Source of the DNA: Glaciimonas sp. PCH181
GTDB taxonomy: Bacteria > Pseudomonadota > Gammaproteobacteria > Burkholderiales > Burkholderiaceae_D
Direction of reading: 5' to 3'
DNA: 64,000 bases
Assembly (NCBI RefSeq): GCF_003056055.1
Contig: NZ_PYFP01000002.1
Location: forward strand, 1,550,001 to 1,614,000
Below, one piece after another: positions 20,274-30,121 of this stretch. A program made the position numbers and the translations under genes. Each line of letters starts with the position of its first letter. Positions within the stretch are counted from its first letter, which is position 1. Below the pieces are notes generated by a model. That model was not told the origin of the DNA, made no database searches, and saw only the letters and a program-made list of their open reading frames with translations.

Positions 20274-20492
20274 ATGAATATTTCATTGCCGGAACTCGAA
20301 GAAGCCATTAATTATTGGCGTTTGCAACGGCCCGCGATAGGCGAGGAGTGCGCTTTATCGCCTGAAGTTAATTCGTTAGCAAGCGTCTACGCATTGATGA
20401 TTTTTAATCAACTTAGCAGTGTATCGCTAGAGGCCATCGACGTGGCATCACAACAGTTGATCGCTATTTGGCGCACTCAACGCCCTGCCTGA
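20274..20492 (+). CDS. Small DUF3717-like protein
   Basis: 72 residues, with MNISLPELEEAINYWR at the start and a predicted all-helical body. It resembles DUF3717, a short family of unknown function seen in Burkholderiales; this assignment is from memory of the INYWR motif. No signal peptide or membrane segment. A 13-bp dyad GTACCACGGGTAC lies at 20252-20264, just before the gene. Convergent with the radical SAM gene. Confidence 0.65.
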   Translation: MNISLPELEEAINYWRLQRPAIGEECALSPEVNSLASVYALMIFNQLSSVSLEAIDVASQQLIAIWRTQRPA

Positions 20493-20499
20493 TCGTCAA

Positions 20500-20521
20500 A
20501 ATTAGCGCATCAGCGCTAATT
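20500..20521 (-). terminator. Hairpin between convergent genes (20492 and 20532)
   Basis: Perfect 9-bp stem AATTAGCGC / GCGCTAATT with loop ATCA. On the minus strand it ends in AATTTTG, a weak U tract, so it may terminate the radical SAM gene. Confidence 0.5.
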
Positions 20522-20531
20522 CACGCCCCAA

Positions 20532-22055
20532 TTAAGCCGTTAAGTGCCGCGCTTGTCGTTGCGGTGCGACTATCGGCGCATGTTCTGCGGCGATCACCGG
20601 CTTTGGTGTATTCGGCAATTTCGGCGGCTGTCCGGCGTAATCCGTGCTCAGCACCGCATTGACGCTGGCGTCGGTCATTCCCTGCAAGCGCAACCACTGT
20701 CCCACCAATCCTGCCAGCCGGTCCATCGCGATCCGGTGGGTGGCATCGGTTTTGCCATAGAGCCAATCCGAAAATGCCATGAAGCTGAAGAACGGCGTTG
20801 CACCCAAAATAAGCGGCAAGGTGTGGGCGAACCGGCCGGAATTGGCGACCAAATCCCAGTAGCGAGAAAACCTTACCAGCCGCTGCATGGTGGCGAAATC
20901 GATTAGATTAGTCGCCAGAATTGTGTAGGGCGGATGCGGATCAAAGATCAGCCCAAAGGTCTGCGTATGGCGAATAATTGGTGTGCCGCGTAAGCGTTTC
21001 AGGATGCCGAACTGGATTTCGTGTGGTTCCAGCGCCACCAATTTATCGAAGCCTTGGGCGAAACTCTCTACATCTTCACCGGGCAAACCGGCGATCAGAT
21101 CGACGTGTAAATGCGCATGCGATTTCTCGATCAGCCAGCGGATGTTATCGGCGGCTTTTTGGTTATTTTGTTTGCGGCTGACCAGCGCTTGTACTGCGGG
21201 ATTAAAACTCTGAATCCCGATTTCAAATTGCAACGCGCCCGGCGGGAATTTAGTGATGGCTTCTTTTAAAGCATCGGGCAAATGATCTGGGACCAATTCA
21301 AAGTGGGCGAACACCGGATCGTCGGGATGCGCAGCCAGTTTATCGAGAAAAAATTGCAGGATATTCAGACTGGTTTTGACGTTCAGATTAAAGGTGCGGT
21401 CGACGAATTTGAACAACCGCGCACCGCGCGCATGCAGGGATTCTAACTCCGCCAAAAATGTGTCCAGACCGAACGGCCACGCTGTTTTGTCCAGCGCCGA
21501 CAAGCAGAATTCACACTTGAACGGACAGCCGCGTGAGGCCTCGACGTACAACGTGCGATGGGCAATATCGTGATCGCTATATAACGAGTAAGGCAGTGTG
21601 ATGTCTTGCATCGGCGGTTGGATGCCGATGTGGGTTTTCATTAACGGTTTAGGGCCATTGATGATTTGGCGGCAGAGATCGGGAAACGTGACGTCGCCCC
21701 AGCCAGTGACCAGATAATCGGCTAGTTTAACGATTTGTTGCTGCTCGGACTCATAGGACACTTCCGGGCCGCCTAGTACGATGACGATTTCGGGCGCGAT
21801 GCATTTCAGCATGGCAACGACTTTGGTGGTCTCTTCGATATTCCAGATATACACGCCGAAGCCGACGATGGTAGTGCTGCCATCGGTGGCCTTGTGCGCC
21901 AATAACTTTTCGACGATATCGGTGGTTTTTGCACCAATCACGAACTCATGCAGCTGGGTGTCGCCGCGCAGATCGCCCATGTTGGCTTGCAGATAGCGCA
22001 AACCGAGTGAGGCGTGGGAATAGCGGGCATTGAGGGTAGACAGCAGGATAGTCAT
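20532..22055 (-). CDS. B12-binding domain radical SAM protein (DUF4080 type)
   Basis: 507 residues from ATG 22055 (MTILLSTLNARYSHASLGLR, the usual start of this family); a further ATG 12 codons upstream has no homology. Residues about 1-150 form a cobalamin-binding Rossmann domain (GVYIWNIEETTKVV, VLGGPEVSYE); CPFKCEFC near 190 carries the three cysteines for the 4Fe-4S cluster; the C-terminus matches DUF4080. Such enzymes do radical methylation or rearrangement, but the substrate is unknown. Stands alone between unrelated genes. Confidence 0.88.
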   Translation of the reverse strand: MTILLSTLNARYSHASLGLRYLQANMGDLRGDTQLHEFVIGAKTTDIVEKLLAHKATDGSTTIVGFGVYIWNIEETTKVVAMLKCIAPEIVIVLGGPEVSYESEQQQIVKLADYLVTGWGDVTFPDLCRQIINGPKPLMKTHIGIQPPMQDITLPYSLYSDHDIAHRTLYVEASRGCPFKCEFCLSALDKTAWPFGLDTFLAELESLHARGARLFKFVDRTFNLNVKTSLNILQFFLDKLAAHPDDPVFAHFELVPDHLPDALKEAITKFPPGALQFEIGIQSFNPAVQALVSRKQNNQKAADNIRWLIEKSHAHLHVDLIAGLPGEDVESFAQGFDKLVALEPHEIQFGILKRLRGTPIIRHTQTFGLIFDPHPPYTILATNLIDFATMQRLVRFSRYWDLVANSGRFAHTLPLILGATPFFSFMAFSDWLYGKTDATHRIAMDRLAGLVGQWLRLQGMTDASVNAVLSTDYAGQPPKLPNTPKPVIAAEHAPIVAPQRQARHLTA

Positions 22056-22305
22056 GAGGGCGGGGCCGGTAAGGATGGCGGAATTGCACAATTGGAGGCA
22101 ATTTTACGCGTGTTGGAGAGCCGCAAAGGTTTTGTTACAGCGACTCCCCCACTTGTCGGTCTTCTCCTACGGCGATTCCAGCGAATCCCTGATCTACTTT
22201 CATAGCCCTCTTCTGCTACTGTGATTTTTCTTCAATCTCGCAGACTTCTGCCAGCAACCCATCCAATTCACCGCTATTTCCTCCAATTCCTCTAGGAGAT
22301 CAACA

Positions 22306-23493
22306 ATGCGCGCCCTTGTATTTCACTCCGCCCACGATGTAAAAGTCGATACCGTCCCGGACCCCGTCTTGCAGGAGTCAGATGACATTATCTTAAAAGT
22401 CACCGCCACCGCGATTTGCGGATCGGATCTGCACCTGTATCGCGGCAAAGTCCCGGGCATGAAAGAGGGCGATATCATGGGCCACGAATTCATGGGCGAA
22501 GTGGTGGAGGCAGGAAACGGCGTCGCCGCCTTGCAAAAGGGCGACCGCGTTGTCGTCCCTTTCGTGATCGCCTGCGGAAGTTGTTTTTTCTGCGATATGC
22601 GTCTATTTTCCGCTTGCGAAACAACCAATCCCGATCGCGGCACGATCATGAACAAAAAAAGCCTGCGCCCAGGGGCGGCATTGTTTGGTTTTAGTCATTT
22701 TTACGGCGGCGTTCCCGGCGGTCAGGCGGAATACGTCCGCGTGCCGAAGGCCAACGTCGGTCCTATCAAAATCCCCAATACACTTGCCGATGAGAAAGTA
22801 CTTTTTCTCAGCGATATTTTGCCGACCGGCTATCAGGCGGTATTGAATGCAGAGGTAAAGCAAGGCTCCAGCGTGGCTATTTTTGGCGCTGGCCCGGTCG
22901 GACAAATGGCAGCCGCCTGCTCGCAAATGCTGGGCGCGGAAAAGATATTTATGATCGACCATCATCCTTATCGGCTGGAGTTTGCCCGTCAGCACTATGG
23001 CGTTATCCCGATCAATTTCGATGAGGTGGACGCGGCTGAATTTATCATTCAAAACACCGGATGCCGAGGAGTTGACGCCGTGATTGATGCGGTGGGGTTT
23101 GAAGCCAAAGGCAGCACGCTGGAAACCGTCATGACCACGCTAAAAATGGAAGGCAGCAGCGGAGCAGCGCTACGGCAGGCGATTGCAGCAGTCCGGCGCG
23201 GTGGGATAGTTAGCGTGCCGGGTGTGTATGCTGGATTTATTCATGGATTTTTGTTTGGGGATGCGTTTGAGAAGGGCATCACTTTTAAAGCCGGACAAAC
23301 GCATGTGCAGCGTTATATGCCTGAACTGCTCGAATATATCGAGGAGGGAAAGTTAGCGCCGGAAGCCATTATCTCGCACCGACTTTCGTTGGAAAGTGCA
23401 GCGCAAGGTTATCGGATGTTCGATAGAAAAGAAGATGAATGTCGGAAAATCGTATTAACACCCGGCATTGTCACGACAGCTAACTTGCCATAA
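22306..23493 (+). CDS. Zinc-dependent alcohol dehydrogenase, formaldehyde dehydrogenase-like
   Basis: 395 residues of the medium-chain dehydrogenase superfamily. Catalytic zinc ligands are in AICGSDLH and MGHEFMGEV; the structural zinc lobe shows ACGSCFFC followed by another Cys seven residues later. The NAD-binding motif is [11 protein letters not shown] near 195. The long inserted segment around 125-145 is typical of the glutathione-independent formaldehyde dehydrogenase-like group. RBS AGGAGAT 7 bases before ATG. The natural substrate is not certain; no glutathione-pathway partner is nearby. Confidence 0.9.
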   Translation: MRALVFHSAHDVKVDTVPDPVLQESDDIILKVTATAICGSDLHLYRGKVPGMKEGDIMGHEFMGEVVEAGNGVAALQKGDRVVVPFVIACGSCFFCDMRLFSACETTNPDRGTIMNKKSLRPGAALFGFSHFYGGVPGGQAEYVRVPKANVGPIKIPNTLADEKVLFLSDILPTGYQAVLNAEVKQGSSVAIFGAGPVGQMAAACSQMLGAEKIFMIDHHPYRLEFARQHYGVIPINFDEVDAAEFIIQNTGCRGVDAVIDAVGFEAKGSTLETVMTTLKMEGSSGAALRQAIAAVRRGGIVSVPGVYAGFIHGFLFGDAFEKGITFKAGQTHVQRYMPELLEYIEEGKLAPEAIISHRLSLESAAQGYRMFDRKEDECRKIVLTPGIVTTANLP

Positions 23494-23528
23494 TTTATCG
23501 GCAATTTGGCACCTAAAACGGTGGCCGC

Positions 23529-25181
23529 TCAGCGTCGACTTAGGGCGCGGGTGACTAACAACACGGGAATCAAACCGACTGCGACGATGGTCAGGGCGGG
23601 TAATGCGGCTTCGCCTAGCCGTTCGTCTCGGGCAAGGTTATGGGCGATGACGGCCAGCGTGTCAGTATTAAACGGGCGCAGTAAAAGCGTCGCGGGCAAT
23701 TCTTTGACCACGTCGACAAAGACCATCAGAAACGCGGTCGCCATCGAGCGCCAAAGCAACGGCGCGTGTAAGCGACTGGCAATGCGCCAGCGACTGCTGC
23801 TCAAGGTGCGTGCAGCCTCGTCGTAACTGGTGGGAATTCTGGCGTAACCGGCATCGATTGATTGCACCGCAACCGCACTGAAGCGGACCAGATACGCGTA
23901 CACAATCCCGAGCGAAGTCGCGGTCAGCCAGATGCCGATGGTGTTATGCGGCGCGATCACTTGCAGCCACGCGATGGGCAGCAGGATGCCGACCGCGATC
24001 ACCGAACCGGGGATCGCATAGCCCATCGACGCCACGTGCGTGATAAAGCGCAGCAGCATGGCTTTGAAGCGCGGCAAGCCGTGCGAACGCTGGGCAAAAC
24101 TCAGCGCCAGCGCCAAGGCCACCGCCAGACAGGCGGCGATGGTGCCGAAGCGGAAGCTGTTCCAGGCCCAACCTGCATAGCGCAGTAAGTCGAAAGACAC
24201 GCTACCAAAATCGCTATCGCCATTGGTAGCATTATTCGCCGCAGCGTTGTGCCCGAATTCGGCCCACATCAGTTGCAATAAAATAAGCACAGGCAGCACG
24301 AATCCGAGAAATATGGGCAGGCCGCAGACTAGCCACGCCACGTTACGATGCATGCCGCGCAACGGCTCCAGGCGCGACTCCGATCCGTCACCACGCTGCC
24401 CGCGGACACTGGAAAAGCGCAGTTTTTTCTGGCCTTGGCGTTCTACCCAAAGTAATACCGCCACGATGCCGAGTAACACCGACGCCAGCTGTGCAGCGGC
24501 GATACGGTCATCCATCACCATCCACGCTTTATAAATCCCGGTGGTAAAAGTAGTGAGGCCGAAATACGCGCTGACGCCATAGTCAGCCAGTGTTTCCATC
24601 AACGCCAGCGCCGCGCCTGCCATCAGCGCAGGGCGCGCCAGCGGCAACGCAACGCGGCGAATTCTGGCAGCCAGCGGTGTGCCGAGCAGGCGTGCCGCCT
24701 CCATCAAATGCAAGCCGCGCTCATTCAGGGCGCTGCGGGCCAGTAAATAGGTGTACGGATAAAGTGTAAAAATGAACAGAAAAATCGCGCCCGACAGATT
24801 ACGTATTTCCGGCAATCGCATGCCGGGAATGACGTTTCTGAGACTGGTTTGCACTAGCCCGCTATATTGCAGAAAGTCGGTATAGGCATAGGCCGAGACA
24901 TAGGCTGGCATCGCCATCGGCAGCAGCAAAGCCCATTCCAGAAAACGCCGTCCGCGAAATTCGAACAAACTCACCGTGACAGCCGTTGCTGCGCCCACCA
25001 GCACCACGCCAATGGTGACGGCGATTGCCAGCCATGCCGAGGTCGCTAGATAGCCCGGCAAGACCGTGTGCATTTGCTGCATCAATACGTCAACGGCGTG
25101 CGCGTCGAGGTTAAGCCAGGCGGCCGCGATGCCGAGGATGGGTAGGGCAATCAGCAGGGCGATTAAACCGATGAAGAGCAT
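23529..25181 (-). CDS. fbpB: Ferric iron ABC transporter permease
   Basis: 550 residues with about twelve hydrophobic segments in two homologous halves, the double-domain layout of FbpB/SfuB permeases. EAA loops appear in both halves (EAARLLGTPL near residue 170 and DEAARTLSSS near 450). It forms the channel for Fe(III) taken from FbpA. Divergent from the ATPase gene and convergent with the dehydrogenase gene; the binding-protein gene lies separately at 26732. Thiamine or sulfate permease alternatives are less likely given the Fe-binding-protein type of that gene. Confidence 0.88.
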   Translation of the reverse strand: MLFIGLIALLIALPILGIAAAWLNLDAHAVDVLMQQMHTVLPGYLATSAWLAIAVTIGVVLVGAATAVTVSLFEFRGRRFLEWALLLPMAMPAYVSAYAYTDFLQYSGLVQTSLRNVIPGMRLPEIRNLSGAIFLFIFTLYPYTYLLARSALNERGLHLMEAARLLGTPLAARIRRVALPLARPALMAGAALALMETLADYGVSAYFGLTTFTTGIYKAWMVMDDRIAAAQLASVLLGIVAVLLWVERQGQKKLRFSSVRGQRGDGSESRLEPLRGMHRNVAWLVCGLPIFLGFVLPVLILLQLMWAEFGHNAAANNATNGDSDFGSVSFDLLRYAGWAWNSFRFGTIAACLAVALALALSFAQRSHGLPRFKAMLLRFITHVASMGYAIPGSVIAVGILLPIAWLQVIAPHNTIGIWLTATSLGIVYAYLVRFSAVAVQSIDAGYARIPTSYDEAARTLSSSRWRIASRLHAPLLWRSMATAFLMVFVDVVKELPATLLLRPFNTDTLAVIAHNLARDERLGEAALPALTIVAVGLIPVLLVTRALSRR

Positions 25182-25332
25182 GGAGGCAAGTCAGAAATGG
25201 GTGGGATTACGCTACACTAACGGGCTTTATTGGGCTTTCTGATCTTTGCCGATTGGGTTCAAGACAGGCCGATAGCGTCGATAGATTTTTTCGATCAACC
25301 AGAATTGTAACCAGCTTCACAGCAACTGCCGA

Positions 25333-26409
25333 ATGTTTCTCGATCTTCAACACATCTCTGCGCGTTATCCGAAGGCCTCTGCGCCAGCGGTGAATGACGT
25401 ATCGTTACAATTAGCCGCCGGTCAATTAGGCGTATTGATTGGTCCATCCGGCAGTGGTAAAACAACATTATTGCGAGCGATTGCCGGGCTTGAACAGCCG
25501 CAGAGCGGGCGTATTCTGCTAGACGGTACGTTGCTGGATGGCCCGAATGTGCGGATCGCGGCAGAACAGCGCCGGATCGGTATGGTGTTTCAGGATTTCG
25601 CTTTATTCCCGCATTTGAATATCGCCGCGAATATCGGATTTGGCCTGCGTGACATGCCGCGTCAGCAAGTACGTCAACGTGTCGATGAAATGCTGGCGCT
25701 AGTAGGGCTAGATGGTGCGCATGAAAAATACCCGCATCAATTGTCCGGCGGTCAACAACAGCGCGTCGCAGTGGCGCGGGCATTGGCGCCGCAACCGCGT
25801 TTATTGTTGCTTGACGAGCCTTTTTCCAGTCTCGATGTTGAATTACGCGAACGACTAGCGCACGATGTTCGCGAGATTCTGAAGCAAGCGCATATCACCG
25901 CGTTGATGGTGACGCATGATCAACTGGAAGCGTTCGCCATTGGTGACGTAGTCGGCGTAATGCAGGCCGGGCATCTGGAGCAGTGGGCCGCGCCGTATCA
26001 GTTGTATCATCGTCCCACCAGTCGTTTTGTTGCCGATTTTATTGGTCACGGTGTGTTTGTGCCGGGTGCGCTGGTGCAGACTGACGCCGGCATGATGGTC
26101 GCCACCGCACTGGGCAATTTGCATGATGTTAATGGGGTTTTGGCGCATGCGGGCGCGTCGCCGGACAGCGCTCCGCGTGGGTTTGATGTGCTGTTGCGTT
26201 CCGACGATATCGTGCATGACGATGATTCACATTTCAAAGCACGCGTCGTCCGAAAAACTTTCCGTGGCGCGGATTTTTTATACACGCTGAAACTACTGGA
26301 TGGACAGGAATTGCTGGCGTTGGTGCCCTCGCATCACGATCATGCGATCGATGAATGGATCGGCATCCGCCTTGATGTTAGTCACGTGGTGACATTTCCA
26401 ACAGTTTGA
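25333..26409 (+). CDS. fbpC: Ferric iron ABC transporter ATP-binding protein
   Basis: 358 residues. Walker A GPSGSGKTTLL near 38, Q loop VFQDFALFPHL, signature LSGGQQQRVAVARALA, Walker B LLLLDEPFSSLD, switch His in VTHDQLEAF. The C-terminal ~110 residues form a TOBE-like regulatory domain. It hydrolyses ATP to drive iron import with the permease. Divergent from fbpB with about 150 bp between starts. Followed 30 bp later by a miniprotein gene in the same direction. Confidence 0.92.
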   Translation: MFLDLQHISARYPKASAPAVNDVSLQLAAGQLGVLIGPSGSGKTTLLRAIAGLEQPQSGRILLDGTLLDGPNVRIAAEQRRIGMVFQDFALFPHLNIAANIGFGLRDMPRQQVRQRVDEMLALVGLDGAHEKYPHQLSGGQQQRVAVARALAPQPRLLLLDEPFSSLDVELRERLAHDVREILKQAHITALMVTHDQLEAFAIGDVVGVMQAGHLEQWAAPYQLYHRPTSRFVADFIGHGVFVPGALVQTDAGMMVATALGNLHDVNGVLAHAGASPDSAPRGFDVLLRSDDIVHDDDSHFKARVVRKTFRGADFLYTLKLLDGQELLALVPSHHDHAIDEWIGIRLDVSHVVTFPTV

Positions 26410-26439
26410 TTAATTTATGACAAGATTGAGGAGGCACAA

Positions 26440-26526
26440 ATGTTGACGAACTATATCGTGGTTGGCTTGGAAGTAAGCGTGGTGGTGGTGATTGGGTTGG
26501 CGATTTATATGATTAAGAAGAAATAA
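26440..26526 (+). CDS. Single-pass membrane miniprotein, 28 residues
   Basis: Too short for routine gene calling, but well supported: a strong ribosome site GAGGAGG ends 7 bases before the ATG, and the product is one hydrophobic segment (about IVVGLEVSVVVVIGLAIYMI, with one acidic Glu inside) capped by IKKK at the cytoplasmic end. That is the layout of regulatory membrane miniproteins that sit on transporters. It lies 30 bp after fbpC and before a strong terminator, so it is likely co-transcribed with the iron ATPase. No homologue is known to me; function unknown. Confidence 0.6.
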   Translation: MLTNYIVVGLEVSVVVVIGLAIYMIKKK

Positions 26527-26663
26527 TGTCGTGTTGGTTTTGTGGAAAAGGGCATCCAGGATGGTGGCATTGTGACGGTCAGATCTCGTTAAGTTTAATT
26601 CTCGTTGCGTTTAATAAGACCAACTTGAGACACGTTCTGTATTATCGGACGCAGCATCGAAAC

Positions 26664-26705
26664 AAAAATCGGGCTGGTGATTATTTCACCAGCCCGATTT
26701 TTTTG
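26664..26705. terminator. Bidirectional terminator between the miniprotein gene and fbpA
   Basis: Long perfect stem AAAAATCGGGCTGGTGA / TCACCAGCCCGATTTTT with loop TTATT and T/A runs on both sides; serves the fbpC unit (+) and fbpA (-). Confidence 0.88.
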
Positions 26706-26731
26706 CGCGACGGCCTGAGTAAATGCGCTAA

Positions 26732-27766
26732 TTACTTATAACCAACCTTGTCCAGCATCTGTAATACTTTTTGTTGATTGCGACCGACGGCGGAGACATC
26801 GATGATTTCTGGTTTGAACGTTCCCAGTGCATCTAGCGCCGCGTTTTCGGTTTTGACGCCTTTTACGGCTGGCCATTCATTATTGCCTTCTGCAAAGTAA
26901 CGTTGCGCATCGTCGCTGGCTAAATATTCGAGAAATTTAACTGCTTCGGCACGGTGCGGTGCGTATTTGGCGACACCGGCTCCGGCGATATTGACATGCG
27001 CGCCGAAGGATTTTTGGTTAGGCCAGACTACAGCAACTTTTTTCATCAATGCTATGTCTTCTGGCTTGGTGGATTTCATCAGACGCGCAACGTAATAAGA
27101 ATTTGAAATCGCAATGCCGCATTCACCGGAACTGACGGCTTTGATCTGATCGGTATCGCCGCCGACTGGCGAACGGGCAAGATTGGCGACATAGCCTTTT
27201 AACAGCGCTTCGGTTTTAGGCTCGCCCAGATGTTCTAGCAAGGCACCAAATAGCGAAACATTGTAAGGATGCGCGCCGCTGCGTGTGCAGAGTTTGCCCT
27301 TGTTTTTTGGATCGGCCAACGCTTCATAGGTATCTACATCGGTTGGCTGAACATGTTCCTTGTTATACACAATTACGCGTGCGCGGGTCGATAAGCCGAA
27401 CCATTCCGAGCCCTTGCCGGTATCTTTGCCGCGCAGATTGGCGGGGATGCGGGTTTCTAATGTCGTGGATTCGATCGGTTGGAACAGGCCGTCATTCTCC
27501 GCGCGCCATAGCCGAGCGGCGTCGACTAGCAAAATGACATCTGCAGGACTAGCGCTGCCTTCGCTTTTAAGGCGGGCGATGGTCCCGGCATCGTCACCAT
27601 CGACGCGATTAATTTTGATGCCGGTGGTTTTGGTGAAGTTGCTGTACAGCGCTTCGTCGGTTTGATAGTGACGTGCGGAATACAAATTCAACACTTTTTC
27701 TTGTGCTACGGCGGTGACGGCGAAGCTGGCTAATATGGCGCTGGCGATGAAAGTGCGCAAAAACAT
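26732..27766 (-). CDS. fbpA: Ferric iron ABC transporter substrate-binding protein
   Basis: 344 residues from ATG 27766, preceded by AAAGGGAGAC; a longer frame upstream starts without support. Signal peptide MFLRTFIASAILASFAVTAVAQ. The mature domain is the FbpA/AfuA type: EKVLNLYSARHYQTDE near the N-terminus and the iron-ligand Tyr pair region around ISNSYYVARLM. It binds Fe(III) in the periplasm and hands it to FbpB. Convergent with the ATPase-miniprotein unit. Confidence 0.92.
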   Translation of the reverse strand: MFLRTFIASAILASFAVTAVAQEKVLNLYSARHYQTDEALYSNFTKTTGIKINRVDGDDAGTIARLKSEGSASPADVILLVDAARLWRAENDGLFQPIESTTLETRIPANLRGKDTGKGSEWFGLSTRARVIVYNKEHVQPTDVDTYEALADPKNKGKLCTRSGAHPYNVSLFGALLEHLGEPKTEALLKGYVANLARSPVGGDTDQIKAVSSGECGIAISNSYYVARLMKSTKPEDIALMKKVAVVWPNQKSFGAHVNIAGAGVAKYAPHRAEAVKFLEYLASDDAQRYFAEGNNEWPAVKGVKTENAALDALGTFKPEIIDVSAVGRNQQKVLQMLDKVGYK

Positions 27767-27995
27767 AAAGTCTCCCTTTGATGAACATGGTATGAGCGTT
27801 GAGGCGTTGACCGGCCCGACGCACATTTCTGAGCGGAAACTATAGCATCTAATGCAAATGATTTCTATTCGTAATTAGTGAGGGCGCGCTTCCTGAATAA
27901 AGGTGGATGAGGACTATGCGAAAAAAACAGCGCTGCGTCGTGTTGATGAAGGTCAGGTAAGATAAGTCTCCTCCCACTGCGAAGAATGGCGTGAC

Positions 27996-29249
27996 ATGTC
28001 TAGTAAAGTCTCGAATAAAATTGCTGCAGATGCAACTGTCTTGTCCCCAGCTAAAGCAGCGGCTGGCCCGGCTAGCGGTAGAACCACCCCTGACACTAAA
28101 CCTAAAAAGGATGATCGACCTGATGCCAAGCCGCGTGTCGTGCTGGTGTTGCAAGGCGGCGGTGCGCTTGGTGCTTATCAGGCGGGCGTGTATCACGCCA
28201 TGCACGAGCATGATATGACGCCCGACTGGGTCGTCGGTACCTCGATCGGTGCAATTAATGCAGCGATTATTGCGGGGAATTCACGCGAATTGCGACTATC
28301 GCGATTGAAAGAATTTTGGGAGTCGGTATCGCACAAGGATTTGGTGGCAATGGATAAAGTGCCGGATTCGGTGCGCCAGACCAGCACTTGGTGGACTTCG
28401 CTGGATACGATATTGCGTGGCGTACCGGGATTTTTTAAGCCGCGTCAGATGAGCCCGTTTGCGATGGGTTTGCCAGTTGAGCCAGAAGAAGCCAGTTTTT
28501 ATGACACTTCCCCTCTGGCCGAGACGTTGGCAAAACTGGTTGATCTGGATTTTCTGAATTGTCCCGACAGCATCCGGCTGACCGTCAACGCGATGAAAGT
28601 AACGACTGGCGAACTGACCTGTTTTGATTCCGATAAACGCAAAATAGGGATTGAGCATGTGATGGCTAGCGGTGCGTTGCCACCCGGTTTTGCGCCGGTA
28701 CGCGTCGATGGCGATTTGTACTGGGATGGTGGTTTGTATTCAAATACACCGCTTGAAGTCGTGCTGGACGATCAGGATGACCGCGCTGAAAAACCCCGCG
28801 TCGATACGATTTGCCTGATGGTCGATCTGTGGAGCGCAGAGGGCGAAGAGCCGCGCACGCTCGACGAAGTGCAGACGCGTCAGAAAGACGTCACGTTTGC
28901 CTCGCGTTCGCAGCGCCATATTGAAAACTATCTGCGTACGCATCAATTACGACGCACTGCACGGGCGCTGTACGACAAATTGCCACCGGAGGAGCGGAGT
29001 AAATCTGAGCTGAAGGAATTTGCTGGTTTGGCCGACGACAGTACTATTCACTTAATACGGTTGCGTTATGCCGGTCACGACTGGAACATGGCATCGAAAG
29101 ATGTTAACTTTTCGCGTGGTTCGGTACAGTGGCGCTGGGAACAGGGTTATCAGGATGCAATGCAGGCGATAGAACGGGCCAACATTGCCATGTTTGGTAA
29201 AACCGATGCCGGATTGGTCATTCACGATTTGACTGAGGTCGTTGCTTGA
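27996..29249 (+). CDS. Patatin-like phospholipase
   Basis: 417 residues. After a Lys/Ala/Pro-rich leader of about 45 residues the patatin domain shows the oxyanion motif QGGGALGAYQAG, the GTSIG elbow with nucleophile S83, and the catalytic Asp D244 in DGGLYSNTP. A C-terminal DUF3734-type region follows. Lipid acyl hydrolase, probably cytoplasmic or membrane-associated; in Burkholderiales some members act in polyhydroxybutyrate metabolism, and a phasin gene lies 1 kb away, but that link is only suggestive. Its TGA nearly touches the next gene. Confidence 0.88.
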   Translation: MSSKVSNKIAADATVLSPAKAAAGPASGRTTPDTKPKKDDRPDAKPRVVLVLQGGGALGAYQAGVYHAMHEHDMTPDWVVGTSIGAINAAIIAGNSRELRLSRLKEFWESVSHKDLVAMDKVPDSVRQTSTWWTSLDTILRGVPGFFKPRQMSPFAMGLPVEPEEASFYDTSPLAETLAKLVDLDFLNCPDSIRLTVNAMKVTTGELTCFDSDKRKIGIEHVMASGALPPGFAPVRVDGDLYWDGGLYSNTPLEVVLDDQDDRAEKPRVDTICLMVDLWSAEGEEPRTLDEVQTRQKDVTFASRSQRHIENYLRTHQLRRTARALYDKLPPEERSKSELKEFAGLADDSTIHLIRLRYAGHDWNMASKDVNFSRGSVQWRWEQGYQDAMQAIERANIAMFGKTDAGLVIHDLTEVVA

Positions 29250-29263
29250 TTGGTGTTAACTGG

Positions 29264-30064
29264 ATGCAAGCGCGGTTGCGGTTGTTATTGTTGCCATTGT
29301 TGCTATTTGCCAATGGAAACAGTAGTGCGGCTGCAACCGCAATTTCGGCCGCTCCGACTGTGCTCGACAGCGCACAGTGCGCGCAGCTTAAAGCGACGCA
29401 TGTGATGCAGTCCGGTGCGCCGGTCGGGTGCGCGCAATTGCAGGTGGTGCGCTTTGCGTTTGTGGATTTCGAAGGTCAACGGCATGATGACGGTGAAATC
29501 ATGGTGATGGCTGCCGTTGCGCCGCAAGTGCAGACTATCTTTAAGTTATTGCTAGCGCGTCGCGTGCCATTGGCCCGTGCAAAGTTGATGAATCACTATC
29601 ATGGCGATGACGCGCTGGCGATGGCTGACAATAATAGTTCCGCTTTTAATGATCGTCCGATTACCGGTGGCGGCGCGCCTTCTTTGCACGCTTACGGTTT
29701 GGCAATCGATATTAATCCTGTGCAAAACCCTTATTTACGTCGGACTGCCAACGGCGCGATTGCGGTAAGTCCCGAAGATGGCAAGCCGTTTATATCGCGT
29801 TTGCCGCATCGCGCAGGCATGGTTGACGATCAGATCGTCGCGATTTTTGCAGAGCATGGCTTCCCGATTTGGGGCGGACATTGGCGTCAGCCGATTGACT
29901 ATCAACATTTCCAGGTCAGCCGAAAGACGGCGGAACACTTGGCGAAACTGCCAATCAAACAAGCACAGGCCTATTTCGAGAACAGCATTGCGGTCTATCA
30001 CGGCTGCCTAAGCGGCAAGAAGAAAACGGTAGCGGTAAGAAAAATATGCGCGCTTGCTAATTAA
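29264..30064 (+). CDS. M15-family D,D-carboxypeptidase-like protein
   Basis: 266 residues from ATG 29264; a TTG at 29246 overlapping the previous stop is an alternative. A signal peptide (LRLLLLPLLLFANGNSSAA) is followed by a peptidase M15_4/VanY-like domain: zinc motif SLHAYGLAIDINPV and the second half HWRQPIDYQHFQVS. It probably trims D-Ala or other cell-wall peptides in the periplasm. Arg/Lys-rich C-terminus. Co-transcription with the patatin gene is likely. Confidence 0.8.
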   Translation: MQARLRLLLLPLLLFANGNSSAAATAISAAPTVLDSAQCAQLKATHVMQSGAPVGCAQLQVVRFAFVDFEGQRHDDGEIMVMAAVAPQVQTIFKLLLARRVPLARAKLMNHYHGDDALAMADNNSSAFNDRPITGGGAPSLHAYGLAIDINPVQNPYLRRTANGAIAVSPEDGKPFISRLPHRAGMVDDQIVAIFAEHGFPIWGGHWRQPIDYQHFQVSRKTAEHLAKLPIKQAQAYFENSIAVYHGCLSGKKKTVAVRKICALAN

Positions 30065-30121
30065 TCAGCGCGTTGTAAGATCAATACACTGCGCCGGGGC
30101 AATTGTTAAATCGTAAGACAA

